The notes: a model not told the origin generated them from the letters alone. A DNA stretch of 64,000 nt from Udaeobacter sp963836455 (GCA_963836455.1 CAWIJH010000008.1:1-64000), one strand, 5' to 3'. Numbered from the stretch's first letter, positions 37,879 to 47,815 are shown. A program made the numbers and translations.

Positions 37879-39492
37879 ATGATCACTGACAATTCCAGCA
37901 TCAGTAAAAGTGAGGCTGTACCCATTGACATGTCTCAAATGGAAACAGCCAAAGAAGATCTTTTGGATAAGACAATCCATCCGAACGAGAAACATCTTAG
38001 CACTGATCATCTTTTAGATAATCTAAAACACCGAACGATCTCCAGCGGGTTTGTCACAATCATCGCGCAAGGCGTTCTGTTCGTACTGGGCCTTGCGTCA
38101 ATCATGGTACTGGCACGGCTGCTTACGCCCAAGGATTTCGGGTTGTACGCCATGGTAACAACAATAATGGGCTACGTGATGACCTTTAAAGATGCAGGTC
38201 TTTCGACGGCAACAGTTCAAAGGGAGGGTATCACGCAGGCGCAAGTCTCAAACTTATTTTGGATAAACGTTGCCTTGAGCGGTGCGCTCAGTTTGCTTCT
38301 CGCGGCCAGCTCCCCGCTGGTAGCATGGTTTTACCGAGAGCCGCGGCTTGTTACCATTACGCTGATCCTATCCAGCACCTTCTTCTTGAGTGGTTTGACG
38401 ATCCAGCACACAGCTTTGTTGAATCGACAGATGCGGTTTACGGCACTCGCGTTTATCCAGATAGCTTCGATGTTAACCGGAGTTGTCGTGGGTATTGTTA
38501 TGGCTTGGATGGGATACCGGTACTGGGCTTTGGTTTTCTCAAGTCTTGTCAACGTTGCGGTTGCTGTCCCGCTGACTTGGTTCGCAATTCCGTGGCGACC
38601 GCAATTACCATCGCGCGGCACTGGGACTGAGTCCCTCGTGCGTTTTGGAACCAGCATGGCGGGTGGTGGCTACATTTATGCTCTGGCAAAAGGAACTGAT
38701 AGCATGTTGGTTGGGCGCTTTTTCGGCGCCGATTCGATCGGTCTCTATTCAAGGGCAGCTCAATTACTGAATCGCCCGCTGGAGCAGTTCTTGTATCCTA
38801 TCAGTTCCGTGTTCGTGCCAGCTCTATCCCGAGTGCAAATGCAGCCAGAACGCTATCGCCGTACCTTCCTGAAAGTGTACGAGAGCATGGCACTGGTAAG
38901 TTTTCTCTTCACCGGGTTATTGCTTGCGCTTTCTCGTCCGTTAACCCTGGTTGTCCTTGGACCGAGGTGGGAGAAGGCAGCCATTATCTTTGCCGCGTTT
39001 GCTGTGGCAGCGCAGTCTGCGCCGGTTGCAAGAGCGGCCAGCTGGTTGTTCATCAGTCAAGGCCGCGGAGGCAGAGATTGGTTACTTGTAAACTTGCTGG
39101 GTGCGGGTCTCGCAATCGCTTCTTTCGTGGCTGGCCTGCCATTCGGTCCCGCCGGAGTCGCGATCTCTTATTCCATTGTTTGCCTTTTCATCGGGGTGCC
39201 AATTCTTTATTACTTCGCCGGCCGGGAGGGCCCGGTAACGACGGCTGACCTCTGGAGCGGGTTTTTTCGCTACGTTCCGCTTTGGATAGTCGTCAGCGGT
39301 GTAACGTCGTTGGTGCGGCTCCTTCTTGCGGATTCCCCGCCACTACTACAGTTAGTCGTGTGCGGTCCCGTTGGCCTGCTCTCCGGCGGGATCTTAATCT
39401 GTGTTGTTCCTTCCATGCGTCGAGTGGCAGTTTCGCTCCTAGATATGCTGTGGGAATTGAAATCCCGTTTCAGTTTCTTTAATGCAAAATAG
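37879..39492 (+). CDS. Wzx-like polysaccharide flippase (MOP superfamily)
   Basis: Multi-pass inner-membrane protein that flips lipid-linked repeat units. About 12 hydrophobic segments, starting with SSGFVTIIAQGVLFVLGLAS and including a typical early family stretch, LARLLTPKDFGLYAMVTT; the middle has DSMLVGRFFGADSIGLYSRA and PLEQFLYPISSVFVPALSR, both characteristic of the WzxC/polysaccharide-synthase branch. 537 aa, ATG 37879, with a 45-residue hydrophilic N-terminal extension. Intact. The stop overlaps the next ATG by 11 bp. 37730-37878 contains no gene. Confidence 0.88.
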   Translation: MITDNSSISKSEAVPIDMSQMETAKEDLLDKTIHPNEKHLSTDHLLDNLKHRTISSGFVTIIAQGVLFVLGLASIMVLARLLTPKDFGLYAMVTTIMGYVMTFKDAGLSTATVQREGITQAQVSNLFWINVALSGALSLLLAASSPLVAWFYREPRLVTITLILSSTFFLSGLTIQHTALLNRQMRFTALAFIQIASMLTGVVVGIVMAWMGYRYWALVFSSLVNVAVAVPLTWFAIPWRPQLPSRGTGTESLVRFGTSMAGGGYIYALAKGTDSMLVGRFFGADSIGLYSRAAQLLNRPLEQFLYPISSVFVPALSRVQMQPERYRRTFLKVYESMALVSFLFTGLLLALSRPLTLVVLGPRWEKAAIIFAAFAVAAQSAPVARAASWLFISQGRGGRDWLLVNLLGAGLAIASFVAGLPFGPAGVAISYSIVCLFIGVPILYYFAGREGPVTTADLWSGFFRYVPLWIVVSGVTSLVRLLLADSPPLLQLVVCGPVGLLSGGILICVVPSMRRVAVSLLDMLWELKSRFSFFNAK

Positions 39493-40474
39493 TGTTGCTT
39501 CGTCTGTCCCATTGACAAGGGCAATGCCGGCCCGAGCGATGTGGGGGGTTTTTGTTCGAAAGGAGCGATGGTCGCTGTCCTGGCGTGGCCGGCTGATCGT
39601 CGCTTCCGCTGTGTTGCTACTCGGCGCTCTGGTTCTCAAAGGCGTGTATCCTTTTCTTGCAATAACTCATCGTGTAAATGCGAATATCCTTGTCGTTGAA
39701 GGGTGGATCCACGAGTACGCGATTCAGGCGGCAGTAAGGGAATTCCAAAGTAACCATTATCAACGTGTCTTTACTACAGGCGGACCGGTAGGGGGCAACG
39801 GAGGATATATCAATGATTTCTACACCTCTGCCAGCGTAGGCGCAGATCTTTTGAAAAAATGTGGGCTTCCGGAAGAATACCTCCAGATGGTCCCTTCCCG
39901 TGTGATGGACCGCGACCGAACGTATGGATCGGCCCTCGCACTGCGGAACTGGTTTCGCGACCACAATATGGTCGTCTCCAGCATCGATGTTGTTACTGAA
40001 GATCTACACGCGCGCCGCACTCGCCTGCTTTTTCAAAAAGCGTTCGGAAAGGGCGTACAAGTTGGGATCATCGCCGTGCCGAACGTGGATTATCCTGCGA
40101 ATCAATGGTGGCACTACAGCCAGGGCCTTAAGGATGTTGTGAGTGAGTTCGCTGCATATTTGTACGCGAAACTATTATTCTTTCCGTCGGAACCAGTCCA
40201 TCCAAGGAAGGCGGCTAGGGCGTCGTCGGTGCATAATCGAAAGGTGAAAATCGCAGTCGTTGGTCTTGGTTACGTAGGCTGCCACTCTCCCTCCAATTTA
40301 CGCGACTCGCGCGTTAACGTGCTGGGGATCGACGTCGACCCCAGGAAGTTGCCCAAACTTCTGGACAAGAATCGCGGTCCGCCGCACCCTGCGGCTAAAC
40401 CGATATATGCATCGCTTCCGAGCTCAAGCTCGCCATTTTCGCGAGAACGTAGGTTACTCCTCACTACTGCATAG
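39482..40474 (+). CDS. DUF218 (YdcF/SanA-like) membrane protein running into a dehydrogenase remnant
   Basis: Residues 1-250 are a YdcF/SanA-type protein: one N-terminal TM helix (LIVASAVLLLGALVLKGVYP), then NANILVVEGWIHEYAIQAA, FTTGGPVGGNGG, PSRVMDRDRTYGSALAL and VVTEDLHARRTRLLFQKAFG. Family members are linked to envelope polysaccharide processing, mechanism unknown. No stop separates this from residues 255-330, which read VKIAVVGLGYVG and NVLGIDVDPRKL, the start of a nucleotide-sugar dehydrogenase (see the separate pseudogene entry). The DUF218 part alone looks complete; the fusion is probably accidental. Confidence 0.72.
   Translation: MQNSVASSVPLTRAMPARAMWGVFVRKERWSLSWRGRLIVASAVLLLGALVLKGVYPFLAITHRVNANILVVEGWIHEYAIQAAVREFQSNHYQRVFTTGGPVGGNGGYINDFYTSASVGADLLKKCGLPEEYLQMVPSRVMDRDRTYGSALALRNWFRDHNMVVSSIDVVTEDLHARRTRLLFQKAFGKGVQVGIIAVPNVDYPANQWWHYSQGLKDVVSEFAAYLYAKLLFFPSEPVHPRKAARASSVHNRKVKIAVVGLGYVGCHSPSNLRDSRVNVLGIDVDPRKLPKLLDKNRGPPHPAAKPIYASLPSSSSPFSRERRLLLTTA
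40244..40474 (+). pseudogene. Truncated UDP-sugar dehydrogenase N-terminus
   Basis: From GTG 40244: VKIAVVGLGYVG is the NAD-binding motif of UDP-glucose/UDP-GlcNAc dehydrogenases, then NVLGIDVDPRKLPKLLDKNRG. Residues that normally read LPLALQFA are scrambled to CHSPSNLRD, and the match fades at about 75 residues, without catalytic or C-terminal domains, before the GT2 at 40544. It resembles the intact WbpA-like gene at 60735 in its first 40 residues. A deletion remnant is the simplest reading. Confidence 0.65.
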
Positions 40475-40543
40475 TTTTGATTGAATGGTTCGACGAAGCA
40501 CCCGTCCTCTCCTTATCCTAAACACTTGGGATTGTCACACGCT

Positions 40544-41627
40544 ATGAGTACGACGACTCCTCTGGTGTCCATTGTAACTCCGGTGTATAACAATGCGCAG
40601 CACCTTCAGGAATGCATTGAAAGTGTTCTTGCTCAGACCTACGCCAACTGGGATTACACCATCGTTGATAACTGCAGCTCGGATGGCTCCGCTGAGGTCG
40701 CGCGCAGATTTGCAGAGAAAGATTCGCGTATCCGAGTCGTTCAGAACAAGCGATTCTTGAGGGCCCTGGAGAACCACAACGCTGCATTGCGTTACATTTC
40801 TCCGGCGAGCAGGCTACTGCAAGGTTGTCTTCGGAGACGATTGGATCTTTCCCGAATGCCTGGAAAAAATGGTTTCTCTCGCCGAGAAACATCCATCCGT
40901 CGGGATCGTGGGCGCTTACGCCTTGGAGGGAACGCAAGTTCGTTGGACCGGCCTTCCTTACCCGACTCATATGATCTCTGGTCGCGAGATCTGCCGGGAG
41001 CATCTTCTCAGAGATTTGTTCGTGTTCGGTTCAGCAAACTCCGTTCTTTATCGGGCTGACCTGGTGAGGGGTCGCGACCTCTTCTATAACGAAGCACACA
41101 TGAACGCGGACGACGAGGTATGCTTTGAACTTCTCAAAAACTGCGATTTCGGTTTCGTCCATCAGGTTCTCACTTTCACAAGGGTGCGACCGGGGTCCAT
41201 GTCTGCGATATCCGGAAACATGCAGACATCCTTTCCCGGCTTTCTGAACATCCTCCTCACCTATGGTCGGGATTATTTGACCGCCGAGGAGTATGAGGCT
41301 CGGCTTCATCGACACGTATGCGAATATTACAGATTCCTCGGCAAGAGTTTCCTGTTAAACCACAACACGACATTCTGGGACTATCACACCATGCGGCTAA
41401 CCGAATTAGGTGTCGGTTTTAGCCGGCTTCGCTTACTCAAAGCGACGCTACAGACGTTGTTTGGGGCTCTTCTAAATCCCAAGGACAGTATCGCCAGACT
41501 GCTGAAACGGAGATACAATCAGAGATGGGCGGACCGCAAGCTTGATCATGAAATGAGAGAATTGTTTTTCGGGCCTATTGGACAGAACAGCACCGAAAAA
41601 CGCACTTCAAGCGACGCAGCGCAATAG
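40544..41627 (+). CDS. Glycosyltransferase family 2 (frameshift near 40814)
   Basis: GT-A sugar transferase. ATG 40544 gives LVSIVTPVYNNAQHLQECI and YTIVDNCSSDGSAEVARRF; the frame is lost after ISPASR. One base over from about 40814 it continues as YCKVVFGDDWIFPECLEKMV, containing the metal-binding Asp pair, then VGIVGAYALEG and FGSANSVLYRADLV, with NADDEVCFELLKNCDFGFVH as the later conserved acidic region. Removing one C from AGGCTACTGC restores the frame and gives the usual Tyr-Cys-Lys reading. About 361 aa in total. Confidence 0.83.
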
Positions 41628-41797
41628 AACATCAAGCCCAGGGAATAGATCGGCTGCAGATTTCAGATGCGGGAGCAATAATCAACACGCCTCAGGCCGA
41701 TGGCAAATGGTTAGAATTATGAAGCGACTATTTCGCGCCACGCCAAAGGACTGATGTTGTTCTGATCATCGGCCAAAGTGGCAAGAGGAAAAACACT

Positions 41798-43096
41798 TTG
41801 AAAAGAAGTAAAAGTAACCGAAACAGGATTAGCCTGTTTGGTCATTTCGGACAAATTAACTTCGGCAACGAGAGCACTTTTCAAGCAATCCTTTACCATC
41901 TCCGTCGTCACATACCGGATGCAGAAATAACTTGTATTTGCACCTACCCTGACATTACTGCGCGAACCTATAACATCGATGGTGCACCGATGACGGGAAT
42001 ATTAATCAAACCCCGGTGGCTCCATGGTAATCCGGCCATGCGATTCCTGCGGAAAATTATAATTGGGATACCAAGCGAGCTATACAGATGGCTTGCAGCT
42101 ATAAGAACCCTTAAGGGAAGCCGGATGCTTATCGTACCAGGAACGGGATTGTTGACAGACGTTTGCGGTCTTTGGGGCTGGGGACCTTATACGCTGTTCA
42201 AATGGTCATTGGTAGCAAAATTGTGCCGATGCAAACTCTTGTTTGTAAGCGTCGGTGCGGGTCCGCTTCATAGCGCTTTGGGGAAATACTTTGTTAAGTC
42301 CGCTCTTTCGCTGGCCGACTTCAGGTCTTATCGGGACAAGGCAAGTCTGGAATACCTCAGGCGAATTGGATTTGAGACAAACAGGGACCGTATTTATCCA
42401 GATCTGGCGTTCAGTTTGCCTGGCGTGATGTTACCGGGTGACAACGGTGAAAAGGAGCGTCGATCTGTTGTTGGCCTCGGCTTGATGGAGCACTATGGAA
42501 AGCCTAGTGTCGACAGTCCTGGTAATCCGATCTATTTGGCCTATTTAGAGAATCTTGTGGCTTTCTTGAGATGGTTGCTAGCCCATGAATATAATGCCAG
42601 GCTACTAATCGGAGATGTTGGCGACGAACATGTAAAGGAAGAATTCAAGTCCTTGCTGAAAGAACGCTCATCGACTTATGACAAAACGCGCATCATCGAC
42701 GAACCGATCTCCTCTGTGCAGCAGCTATTATCACAGCTTGCCGCGACCGACATAGTAGTCGCAACGCGGTTTCACAATGTCCTCCTGGCCTTGCTCCTCA
42801 ACAAGCCGGTAATAGCGATCTCCTTCCATCACAAATGCACTTCTTTGATGAGCGAGATGGGACTGTCACAGTACTGCCATGACATTAATCATATCAATGC
42901 CGGCAGATTAATCGAGCAATTCCAAGACGTGGAGAGGAATGCCGAGAAACTGAAACTTGTCATTAGGCAAAGGGTCGAGCAATCACGTAAGGCTTTGGAA
43001 GAGCAATACAGGCTTATCTTTAAAGGCGTGCCGAGAGATGTCGCTGCCATCTCGGCGGAAGGTAATTCGGACGACCCGAGTTGGTTTGTTGAATGA
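41798..43096 (+). CDS. Polysaccharide pyruvyl transferase family protein
   Basis: Transfers a pyruvate ketal from phosphoenolpyruvate to a sugar of the repeat unit (CsaB/WcaK-type, GT-B-like fold). SLFGHFGQINFGNESTFQAI is the family opening (the G-N-x-G-like element), MLIVPGTGLLTD and LLFVSVGAGPLHSALGKYFV follow, and TDIVVATRFHNVLLALLLNKP holds the conserved R-x-H near the C-terminus. 432 aa. TTG 41798 is preceded by AAGAGGAA at good spacing. Intact and isolated by 170 bp upstream. Confidence 0.82.
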   Translation: MKRSKSNRNRISLFGHFGQINFGNESTFQAILYHLRRHIPDAEITCICTYPDITARTYNIDGAPMTGILIKPRWLHGNPAMRFLRKIIIGIPSELYRWLAAIRTLKGSRMLIVPGTGLLTDVCGLWGWGPYTLFKWSLVAKLCRCKLLFVSVGAGPLHSALGKYFVKSALSLADFRSYRDKASLEYLRRIGFETNRDRIYPDLAFSLPGVMLPGDNGEKERRSVVGLGLMEHYGKPSVDSPGNPIYLAYLENLVAFLRWLLAHEYNARLLIGDVGDEHVKEEFKSLLKERSSTYDKTRIIDEPISSVQQLLSQLAATDIVVATRFHNVLLALLLNKPVIAISFHHKCTSLMSEMGLSQYCHDINHINAGRLIEQFQDVERNAEKLKLVIRQRVEQSRKALEEQYRLIFKGVPRDVAAISAEGNSDDPSWFVE

Positions 43097-43207
43097 CGCC
43101 CGACCAGAAGTACTTCGCGATTTTACTGGCAAGGCAGGCGTAGTAAATAAATAGAATAGCAGATTGCCAGTCCCGTTCAGAGAAATTTCGTCATCATTGG
43201 CAACCAA

Positions 43208-44137
43208 ATGTCTCATCCAATCCTAACGAAGGCGGCACGTTTGGAAGTCTTAGGAAAGTCTCCTGCCAGTCTCTGTTTGCGGTTAAATAAGCGGATATGG
43301 GAGCAGCTTCCTTCTCGCGTACGAGATTTGTCCTCCCTCCATTCATACGGGGCATGGTTGCATACCTTGGTTTGCCTCCGCGCCAGACGTCAGCAGTCTT
43401 TTGGCACATTTTTCCTGCGGAACCGTCCGGCTCTCGAGTTGATGGGCCGCATGGCCGGGCAGAAGTCCCACGGCGCGACGCTAAGAATTGCCGTGCTGGG
43501 ATGCAGTATTGGGGCCGAAGTTTATTCAATCCTCTGGACCATCCGCTCGGCGCGGCCGGACTTAAAAGTGCTCCTGGATGCGGTGGATATTTCGAAGGAA
43601 ATACTGAACTTTGCCGAGAAAGGAACCTACACTTCCGATAGTTCCCAGTTGGTCGGTGCTTCGATTTTTGAACGATTAACCGAGGCTGAGATGGCTGAAA
43701 TGTTCGATTTGGAGGGCGATCAGGCGACTGTCAAATCTTGGCTGCGGGAAGGGATCACGTGGCACCTTCGGGACGCCGCTGACCCGGAACTCATGAACAT
43801 TCTCGGTCCCCAGGACATGGTGGTCGCGAGCAACTTTCTCTGCCATATGCCTCGAGCAGATGCCGAAAAGTGCCTGCGTAACATAGCACCACTAGTTAGC
43901 CCCGGAGGATATCTTTTTGTTTTGGGCGTGGATCTGGACGTTCGAACACAGGTCGCGCTTGATCTGGGGTGGGAACCGGTGCCGGAGCTGATAAAAGAAA
44001 TCCATAATGGCGACCCTTCCGTGCGAGCCGATTGGCCCTGGCAGTGGTGGGGGCTTGAGCCGCTCAACCGAAAGAGGCCCGATTGGCAAACCCGTTACGC
44101 TGCTGCGTTCCGGATTGGTAGCTCACAACTCCAGTAA
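43208..44137 (+). CDS. CheR-type SAM-dependent methyltransferase
   Basis: 309 aa. TFFLRNRPALELM recalls the CheR 'T.FFR' signature, RIAVLGCSIGAEVYSILWTI is SAM-binding motif I, LDAVDISKEILNFAEKGTYT the acidic strand and helix, and DMVVASNFLCHMPRADAEKC plus VSPGGYLFVLGVDLDV the later motifs. No chemotaxis genes are near, so it more likely methylates a sugar than a chemoreceptor. ATG 43208. Confidence 0.78.
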   Translation: MSHPILTKAARLEVLGKSPASLCLRLNKRIWEQLPSRVRDLSSLHSYGAWLHTLVCLRARRQQSFGTFFLRNRPALELMGRMAGQKSHGATLRIAVLGCSIGAEVYSILWTIRSARPDLKVLLDAVDISKEILNFAEKGTYTSDSSQLVGASIFERLTEAEMAEMFDLEGDQATVKSWLREGITWHLRDAADPELMNILGPQDMVVASNFLCHMPRADAEKCLRNIAPLVSPGGYLFVLGVDLDVRTQVALDLGWEPVPELIKEIHNGDPSVRADWPWQWWGLEPLNRKRPDWQTRYAAAFRIGSSQLQ

Positions 44138-44224
44138 TTTAAGATTGGGTCCAGTGGTCCAGCATAGATCCGCATAACCTGCACACCGCCCTTCTAGGCA
44201 CGACGCCGGAGAAGAACCAGTAAG

Positions 44225-45289
44225 ATGGATACTATTAAACGCATTCTTGTAACCGGAACACAGGGGTATCTTGGTGCGTTGTTAGCACCAGAGTTAATCC
44301 GCCAAGGCTATGAAGTCATCGGTTTGGACACGGGCTTCTACAAAGAACGTACGTTATACCAGGACGGCGGAACGACGCCGATGACGCTCGCCAAGGACCT
44401 TCGTCACGTCGGATTGAAAGACCTCAAGGACGTGGATGCGGTTGTTCATATGGCCGAACTGTCCAATGATCCAGCCGGCCAATTGGCGCCGACGATTACT
44501 TACGAAATCAATCATAAGGGCTCGGTTCATCTCGCTGAACTTGCCCGTAATGCCGGCGTAAAGCGCTTCGTTTATATGTCGTCCTGCAGCGTTTATGGTG
44601 TTTCCGAAGAGGACCAGGTAACCGAGAAGTCCCGAGTCAGTCCGCAGACTGCCTATGCCATATGCAAGACCTTGGTTGAGCGTGACGTGAAACAGCTCGC
44701 GAACGAGGCATTTTCACCCATCTTCATGCGTAACGCTACTGCCTATGGTGCGTCTCCGCGAATGCGGTTTGACATTGTCCTGAACAACCTGGCTGGGTTG
44801 GCATGGACAACCAAGGAAATCAAGATGACCAGCGATGGAACGCCATGGCGGCCGTTGGTCCATGGGTTGGACATTGCGCATGCGATTATAGCGGTATTGC
44901 AGGCTCCCACCGAAGCAATCCACAATCAAGTATTCAACGTCGGCGATACTTCTCACAACTATCGCGTACGTGAGATTGCGGAGCTAGTAGGAGAGGCGTT
45001 TCCTGGTTGTCGCGTGAGTTTTGGCGCTCCGGGCCAGGATAATCGAAGCTACCGCGTGTCCTTCGAGAAGATTCGCAAGCATTTGCCCGGATTCAGATGC
45101 GCTTGGGACGCACGACGCGGAGCCAAACAACTCTACGATCTATTCGAGCGGATTGACATGACGAAAGATGTCTTTGAGTGCCGGACTTTTACGCGCCTGA
45201 AACAATTGGAATACTTAATACGGACGGAGCAGATCGATTCGCAGTTCTTCTGGACCAGTGAAGTTGGAGTTTCGCAGCCGTTCACATGA
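44225..45289 (+). CDS. NAD-dependent nucleotide-sugar epimerase/dehydratase (extended SDR)
   Basis: NAD-binding motif ILVTGTQGYLGALLAPEL, VDAVVHMAELSNDPAG, active-site Ser strand FVYMSSCSVYGVSEEDQ, catalytic Tyr-Lys in TAYAICKTLVE and RNATAYGASPRMRFDIV. 354 aa, intact. The family includes 4-epimerases, 4,6-dehydratases and reductases; the motif set does not decide which. Followed by a Gfo oxidoreductase and another SDR. Confidence 0.84.
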   Translation: MDTIKRILVTGTQGYLGALLAPELIRQGYEVIGLDTGFYKERTLYQDGGTTPMTLAKDLRHVGLKDLKDVDAVVHMAELSNDPAGQLAPTITYEINHKGSVHLAELARNAGVKRFVYMSSCSVYGVSEEDQVTEKSRVSPQTAYAICKTLVERDVKQLANEAFSPIFMRNATAYGASPRMRFDIVLNNLAGLAWTTKEIKMTSDGTPWRPLVHGLDIAHAIIAVLQAPTEAIHNQVFNVGDTSHNYRVREIAELVGEAFPGCRVSFGAPGQDNRSYRVSFEKIRKHLPGFRCAWDARRGAKQLYDLFERIDMTKDVFECRTFTRLKQLEYLIRTEQIDSQFFWTSEVGVSQPFT

Positions 45290-45372
45290 TGCTGTCATCT
45301 GCGTTTACGATTCAGTAAGCAACGTGATCGAGGCACACAAACAGGCGGCGACGGAGTGAAACGCCATTTGTA

Positions 45373-46428
45373 ATGACAGCGAGGACAAAAGTGACGTTTG
45401 GGATCGCGGGCTGTGGGGCAATTACAGAGATGTATTACGTCCCGAGCGTCCGCGAACTCGAACGCGCTGGGTACGCGACGGTGACCGCAATTTTTGACCC
45501 GAGCGCCGAACGCGTCTCGAAAGTTGGAGCGCAGTTAATAGGCGCAAAGCAGTTCACTGACTTCAGCGAGTTTGTGAACTCCGCCCCACAGCTTGGGATT
45601 GTTGCCTCGCCCGCCAAGTTTCACGCGGAGCAAACAATCAGGCTACTTGAAAGTGGGGCCTCGGTTCTTTGCGAAAAACCAATTGCTTCGAATGTGGCGG
45701 AAGCGGAACAGATGCTGGCGGCGGCCACGCGCGCGAAAAGGAAATTGGCGGTTGGTTTGTTTCGACGTTTCTTTCCAGCATGTAATTTGATTCGCGAATA
45801 CATCGCCGCGGAGACATTGGGCAAAGTGATCGACTTCGAATTTTCGGAAGGCGGGGTGTTCAATTGGCCGGCGCAGTCAGCTTCTTTTTTCCAGAAAAAA
45901 ACCGCGCAGGGCGGCGTTTTTTTGGATGTGGGCGCTCACTTATTGGACTTGATGCTTTGGTGGTTTGGCGATCCGACCAGTTTCGAGTACTCGGATGACG
46001 CGATGGGCGGCTTGGAAATCAATTCGGTCGCGCGTTTCCAATTTGCGAATGAGTTGCGTGGCAGAGTGCAACTAAGTCGCGATTGGGAATTGCCGAACAG
46101 CTACATGATTCGATGCGAAAAGGGCTGGCTCGCCTGGAAGGTGGGCGACGCGAATCACGTTGAGATCGGCGCAAAAGGAAGCAGCCACACGATTTTAGGC
46201 GAGACCCTGGAAGATGGCTCATCGGCCGCCAACTATGCCGAAAGTTTTGTTGCGCAGCTAGCGAACTGCATCGAAGCGATCACAGGTGACGAGAAGTTGG
46301 TTGTTCCTGGTGAAGAAGGAATTCGAAGTTTGCGGTTGATTGAGAAGTGTTATCAAAGCCGCGAATTATTGCCGATGCCATGGCTGACAGAAGTTGAAAT
46401 GGCGCGCGCTCGTGAATTGGCTGTATGA
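45373..46428 (+). CDS. Gfo/Idh/MocA-family oxidoreductase
   Basis: FGIAGCGAITEMYYVPS is the Rossmann motif (residues 9-25), SVLCEKPIASN the EKP motif, and GGVFLDVGAHLLDLMLWWFG holds the Asp-x3-His of the active site. 351 aa. Its stop overlaps the next ATG (ATGA at 46425-46428), so it is translationally coupled to the following SDR; together they may carry out oxidation and reduction on one sugar. Codons here are G+C-richer and more regular than in the 18-24 kb region, with no frameshift. Confidence 0.84.
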   Translation: MTARTKVTFGIAGCGAITEMYYVPSVRELERAGYATVTAIFDPSAERVSKVGAQLIGAKQFTDFSEFVNSAPQLGIVASPAKFHAEQTIRLLESGASVLCEKPIASNVAEAEQMLAAATRAKRKLAVGLFRRFFPACNLIREYIAAETLGKVIDFEFSEGGVFNWPAQSASFFQKKTAQGGVFLDVGAHLLDLMLWWFGDPTSFEYSDDAMGGLEINSVARFQFANELRGRVQLSRDWELPNSYMIRCEKGWLAWKVGDANHVEIGAKGSSHTILGETLEDGSSAANYAESFVAQLANCIEAITGDEKLVVPGEEGIRSLRLIEKCYQSRELLPMPWLTEVEMARARELAV

Positions 46429-47510
46429 GGACCATCGCGATTATCGGTGCGTCGGGCTTTATCGGAACGCGGTTGGTCGAGGTTTTTTATCTCGGCGGTG
46501 TGGCGCAGGTTCGACCGATCGTTCGGCACTTCACGAGCCTGGCGCGATTGTCGCGGTTCCAACTCGATTGTCGCATGGCAGACGCCCGCGATGAAGCGGC
46601 ATTGACGAAGGCTTTCGAAGGTTGCGATGCGGTGGTGAATGCGGCGATTGGCGATGCTCAAACAATCGAAGGGATTATCGAGCCCGTGTGGAAGGCCTGT
46701 GTGGCGGCGCGCGTCCGGCGGTTAGTTTATCTCAGCTCAGGTTCGGTTCACGGCCAAGCGCCGGCTCAGGCGACGGATGAGATGACGCCCTTGTCGGATC
46801 AACAATGGCATTGGTACAACAACGCGAAAGTACGCGCAGAGTGGAAGCTGGCGGGGCTTCGAAAAACCGGCGGCGTGGAATCGGTAGTATTGCGGCCAAC
46901 GATTGTTTTTGGACCTCGTTCGCGATGGGTTTGGGATGCGGCAAAGGAAATTGCGAACGGACGCGCATGTTTGCTGGAAGGCGGCAAGGGAATTTGCAAC
47001 ACGATTTACGTAGATAATCTGGTTAACGCGATTCAATTGGCGATCGACAAACCGAACGCCGCTGGAAAAACATTTTTGGTCGGCGACGAAGAGACCGTTG
47101 CATGGCACGATTTTTACAGGCCGATTTGCCAACACCTCAATGCGGTCGAGCCGGCATCTGTTCCAGCGCGGGAGATGACGGCGATTCGTGAATTCAGCCT
47201 TGTGGAAAAAGTGCGCGGTATTTCGGGAATGCAAAAGGTTTTGCCGTTAATTCCAGATCCTTTGAAACGCGCGGTAAAAGGTGCCTTGAGCGGGTGGTCC
47301 GAAAAAGAGAAGCCGTCCCCGTGGCGTTTGCGACAGGCGGGACCGATCGGGCTTTCTTCGGAAATGAATGCGCTCCAGCAATGTCAATGGCGCTTGCCGC
47401 ATCAGCGCGCGGCGGAGGAATTGGGTTATCGCGCTCCGGTGAGTTTTGAAGAAGGAATGCGCCGCTCGCTGGCATGGCTCGATTTCGCGGGATTCAACCT
47501 TGCTCGCTAA
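46425..47510 (+). CDS. NAD-dependent epimerase/dehydratase (extended SDR)
   Basis: TIAIIGASGFIGTRLVEVFY is the nucleotide-binding motif, LVYLSSGSVHGQAPAQ the Ser strand, WYNNAKVRAEWKLAGL the catalytic Tyr-Lys region, then VVLRPTIVFGPRSRW and CNTIYVDNLVNAIQLAI. 361 aa; the C-terminal third has an extra helical segment (LIPDPLKRAVKGALSGW). Overlaps the upstream oxidoreductase by 4 bp. Substrate unknown. Confidence 0.83.
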   Translation: MRTIAIIGASGFIGTRLVEVFYLGGVAQVRPIVRHFTSLARLSRFQLDCRMADARDEAALTKAFEGCDAVVNAAIGDAQTIEGIIEPVWKACVAARVRRLVYLSSGSVHGQAPAQATDEMTPLSDQQWHWYNNAKVRAEWKLAGLRKTGGVESVVLRPTIVFGPRSRWVWDAAKEIANGRACLLEGGKGICNTIYVDNLVNAIQLAIDKPNAAGKTFLVGDEETVAWHDFYRPICQHLNAVEPASVPAREMTAIREFSLVEKVRGISGMQKVLPLIPDPLKRAVKGALSGWSEKEKPSPWRLRQAGPIGLSSEMNALQQCQWRLPHQRAAEELGYRAPVSFEEGMRRSLAWLDFAGFNLAR

Positions 47511-47815
47511 TGATACCGTCGCCAACCCCACGACCCGCCATGGCTCTGTGCCAGAACGTCTGCCACGCATTTTATCGGCAATTTCGTGACCGATGAATGA
47601 CGATTCGAGAATCGCACGCCTCGCTCTCGGAGCCGTAACCCATGGCCCAAACGCTACTTAACATTTTCGGAAACTTCGTCTTGCAGTTTCCGGAGAAGGT
47701 ATTGATGCGATCGGCAAGTGTTGGCCTCGGTGATCGCGCATCGGAAAAGACGACGCGCCAGTCGTTGACCTAGGAAACGAGCGTCGATACAACGAAAGCA
47801 AATCGTACATCAGTG
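47511..47815. other. Non-coding interval with one hairpin
   Basis: About 305 bp between the SDR and the giant secreted protein. I see no gene. A perfect 7-bp inverted repeat (CGGAAAC at 47668-47674, GTTTCCG at 47686-47692, 11-base loop) has no T tract behind it, so it is not a classical terminator. A promoter for the giant gene would be expected here, but no convincing -35/-10 pair stands out. Confidence 0.4.
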
